DNA of 6,897 nt from Betaproteobacteria bacterium (lineage in GTDB: Bacteria > Pseudomonadota > Gammaproteobacteria > Burkholderiales > SG8-39). The position numbers and the translations under genes are program-made. How positions within the stretch are numbered: position 1 is the stretch's first letter; the number at the start of each line of letters is the position of its first letter. Shown here in pieces: positions 6,338-6,897 of this stretch. The DNA is taken from positions 1 through 6,897 of the forward strand of contig JAOUFA010000192.1 in the NCBI GenBank assembly GCA_029858545.1, in the 5' to 3' direction. The notes under the pieces are model-generated. The model was not told where the DNA came from. It did no database searches and saw only the letters and a list, made by a program, of their open reading frames with translations.

Positions 6338-6897
6338 TCAGAGACCGGTGGCCTTGTAATACTTCGCCGCGCCGGGATGGAACGGCAGCGACGGCTGGTG
6401 CTTGGCGACGCCGTCGGGATTGAACTGGTTGAAGGTCGGATGCGCCGCGACGAGGTCCTTCTTGTTCTCGCGCATCGCCTTGATGAATTCGGCCACCAGC
6501 TCGTCTTGCACGTGCGCGCCGACACCGATGACGAAGTCGATCGTTTCCACCTGGGTCGGCTTGTCGATGCCCGCGATATGCGGGGCCGGCTTGACGGTGG
6601 AGAAGTAATAGTCCGAGCGTATCTTTTGCATCTTCGCTTCGGCGCCGGGCAACGTATCGAGCGGCAGATAGCGCACACCGCCCACGCTCGCCGCGACTTC
6701 CGCGACCTTCGGCGCGCCGACTGCGAAGAAGAACACGTCGAGCTTGCCCGACTTGAAATCATCCGCCGCGCGCACGACGTTCACCGCCGGCACCTGGACG
6801 ACATCGTCGTAGGTCAGGCCGCCGGTCGCGAGCACCGCCTGCGAATGCGGCAGATTGCCGGTCTGCTGCACCCAGCCCGAGGGAACACGCTTGCCCT
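6338..6897 (-). CDS. TAXI family TRAP transporter solute-binding subunit, C-terminal part (5' end outside window)
   Basis: The last 185 complete codons of a periplasmic substrate-binding protein; the signal peptide and first domain lie beyond the window edge. The visible part has the TAXI layout: a GKRVPSGW entry strand, GLTYDDV, an SGKLDVFFFAVGAP hinge segment, VRYLPLD, YYFSTVKPAPHIAGID, TQVETIDFVIGVGAHVQDELVAEFIKAM, and the characteristic ending FHPGAAKYYKATGL. In this family the protein captures the ligand in the periplasm and delivers it to the fused permease, which is the very next gene 16 bases downstream. The order (binding protein, then permease) is normal for TAXI-TRAP operons. Characterised TAXI ligands are few (for example glutamate or other small organic acids), so the ligand is not predicted. 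Confidence 0.92.
   Translation of the reverse strand, partial: GKRVPSGWVQQTGNLPHSQAVLATGGLTYDDVVQVPAVNVVRAADDFKSGKLDVFFFAVGAPKVAEVAASVGGVRYLPLDTLPGAEAKMQKIRSDYYFSTVKPAPHIAGIDKPTQVETIDFVIGVGAHVQDELVAEFIKAMRENKKDLVAAHPTFNQFNPDGVAKHQPSLPFHPGAAKYYKATGL

Noticed and set aside
4834..6423. A 529-codon plus-strand open frame over the TRAP permease
   Set aside because: Antisense shadow rich in His, Gln, Arg and Asp. The opposite strand encodes clear TRAP permease motifs.
6322..6762. An extended N-terminus for the TRAP permease (791-residue version)
   Set aside because: The extra residues overlap the TAXI gene in another frame and are Arg/Ser/Thr-rich with no membrane or targeting character. The GTG at 6321 gives a protein of normal family length.

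Overview
The window is GC-rich (codon third positions mostly G or C) bacterial chromosomal sequence. The gene content is typical of an environmental proteobacterium, probably beta- or alphaproteobacterial. That placement is a judgement from composition and gene set, because there is no rRNA or other taxonomic marker. I see no tRNA, rRNA, CRISPR array, insertion sequence or phage gene.

Plus strand, 1-4336. A compact catabolic cluster: the end of a short-chain dehydrogenase/reductase (SDR, 3-164); a complete NAD-type SDR (184-1029); the alpha and beta subunits of a thiamine-diphosphate (TPP) dependent 2-oxo acid or acetoin dehydrogenase E1 (1010-2020 and 2033-3016); and a 79-residue free-standing lipoyl-domain protein (3026-3265). 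Gaps are 19, -20, 12 and 9 bases, so these five genes probably form one operon. A 297-base non-coding gap follows. It holds a long imperfect stem-loop and further inverted repeats. A third SDR (3563-4336) then has its own strong ribosome binding site.

Minus strand, 6897-4387. A transport operon runs toward the catabolic cluster: the C-terminal part of a TAXI-type periplasmic substrate-binding protein (cut by the window end), followed by a fused 4TM/12TM TRAP permease. The two gene blocks converge across a 50-base gap at 4337-4386.

How the parts may work together (inference): the TAXI-TRAP system imports a small organic acid or related carbonyl compound. The SDRs oxidise or reduce hydroxyl/carbonyl groups on it or its intermediates. 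The E1 pair decarboxylates or cleaves the resulting 2-oxo or alpha-hydroxyketone compound and passes the acyl group to the lipoyl protein. E1alpha carries a YRMRGHIEAE loop that resembles acetoin-dehydrogenase type enzymes more than pyruvate dehydrogenase. The unusual point is that the carrier is only a lipoyl domain: no E2 acyltransferase core and no E3 lie in the window. That E2-less layout and the structured 3266-3562 gap are the two items most worth following up. The remaining genes are recognisable members of known families.
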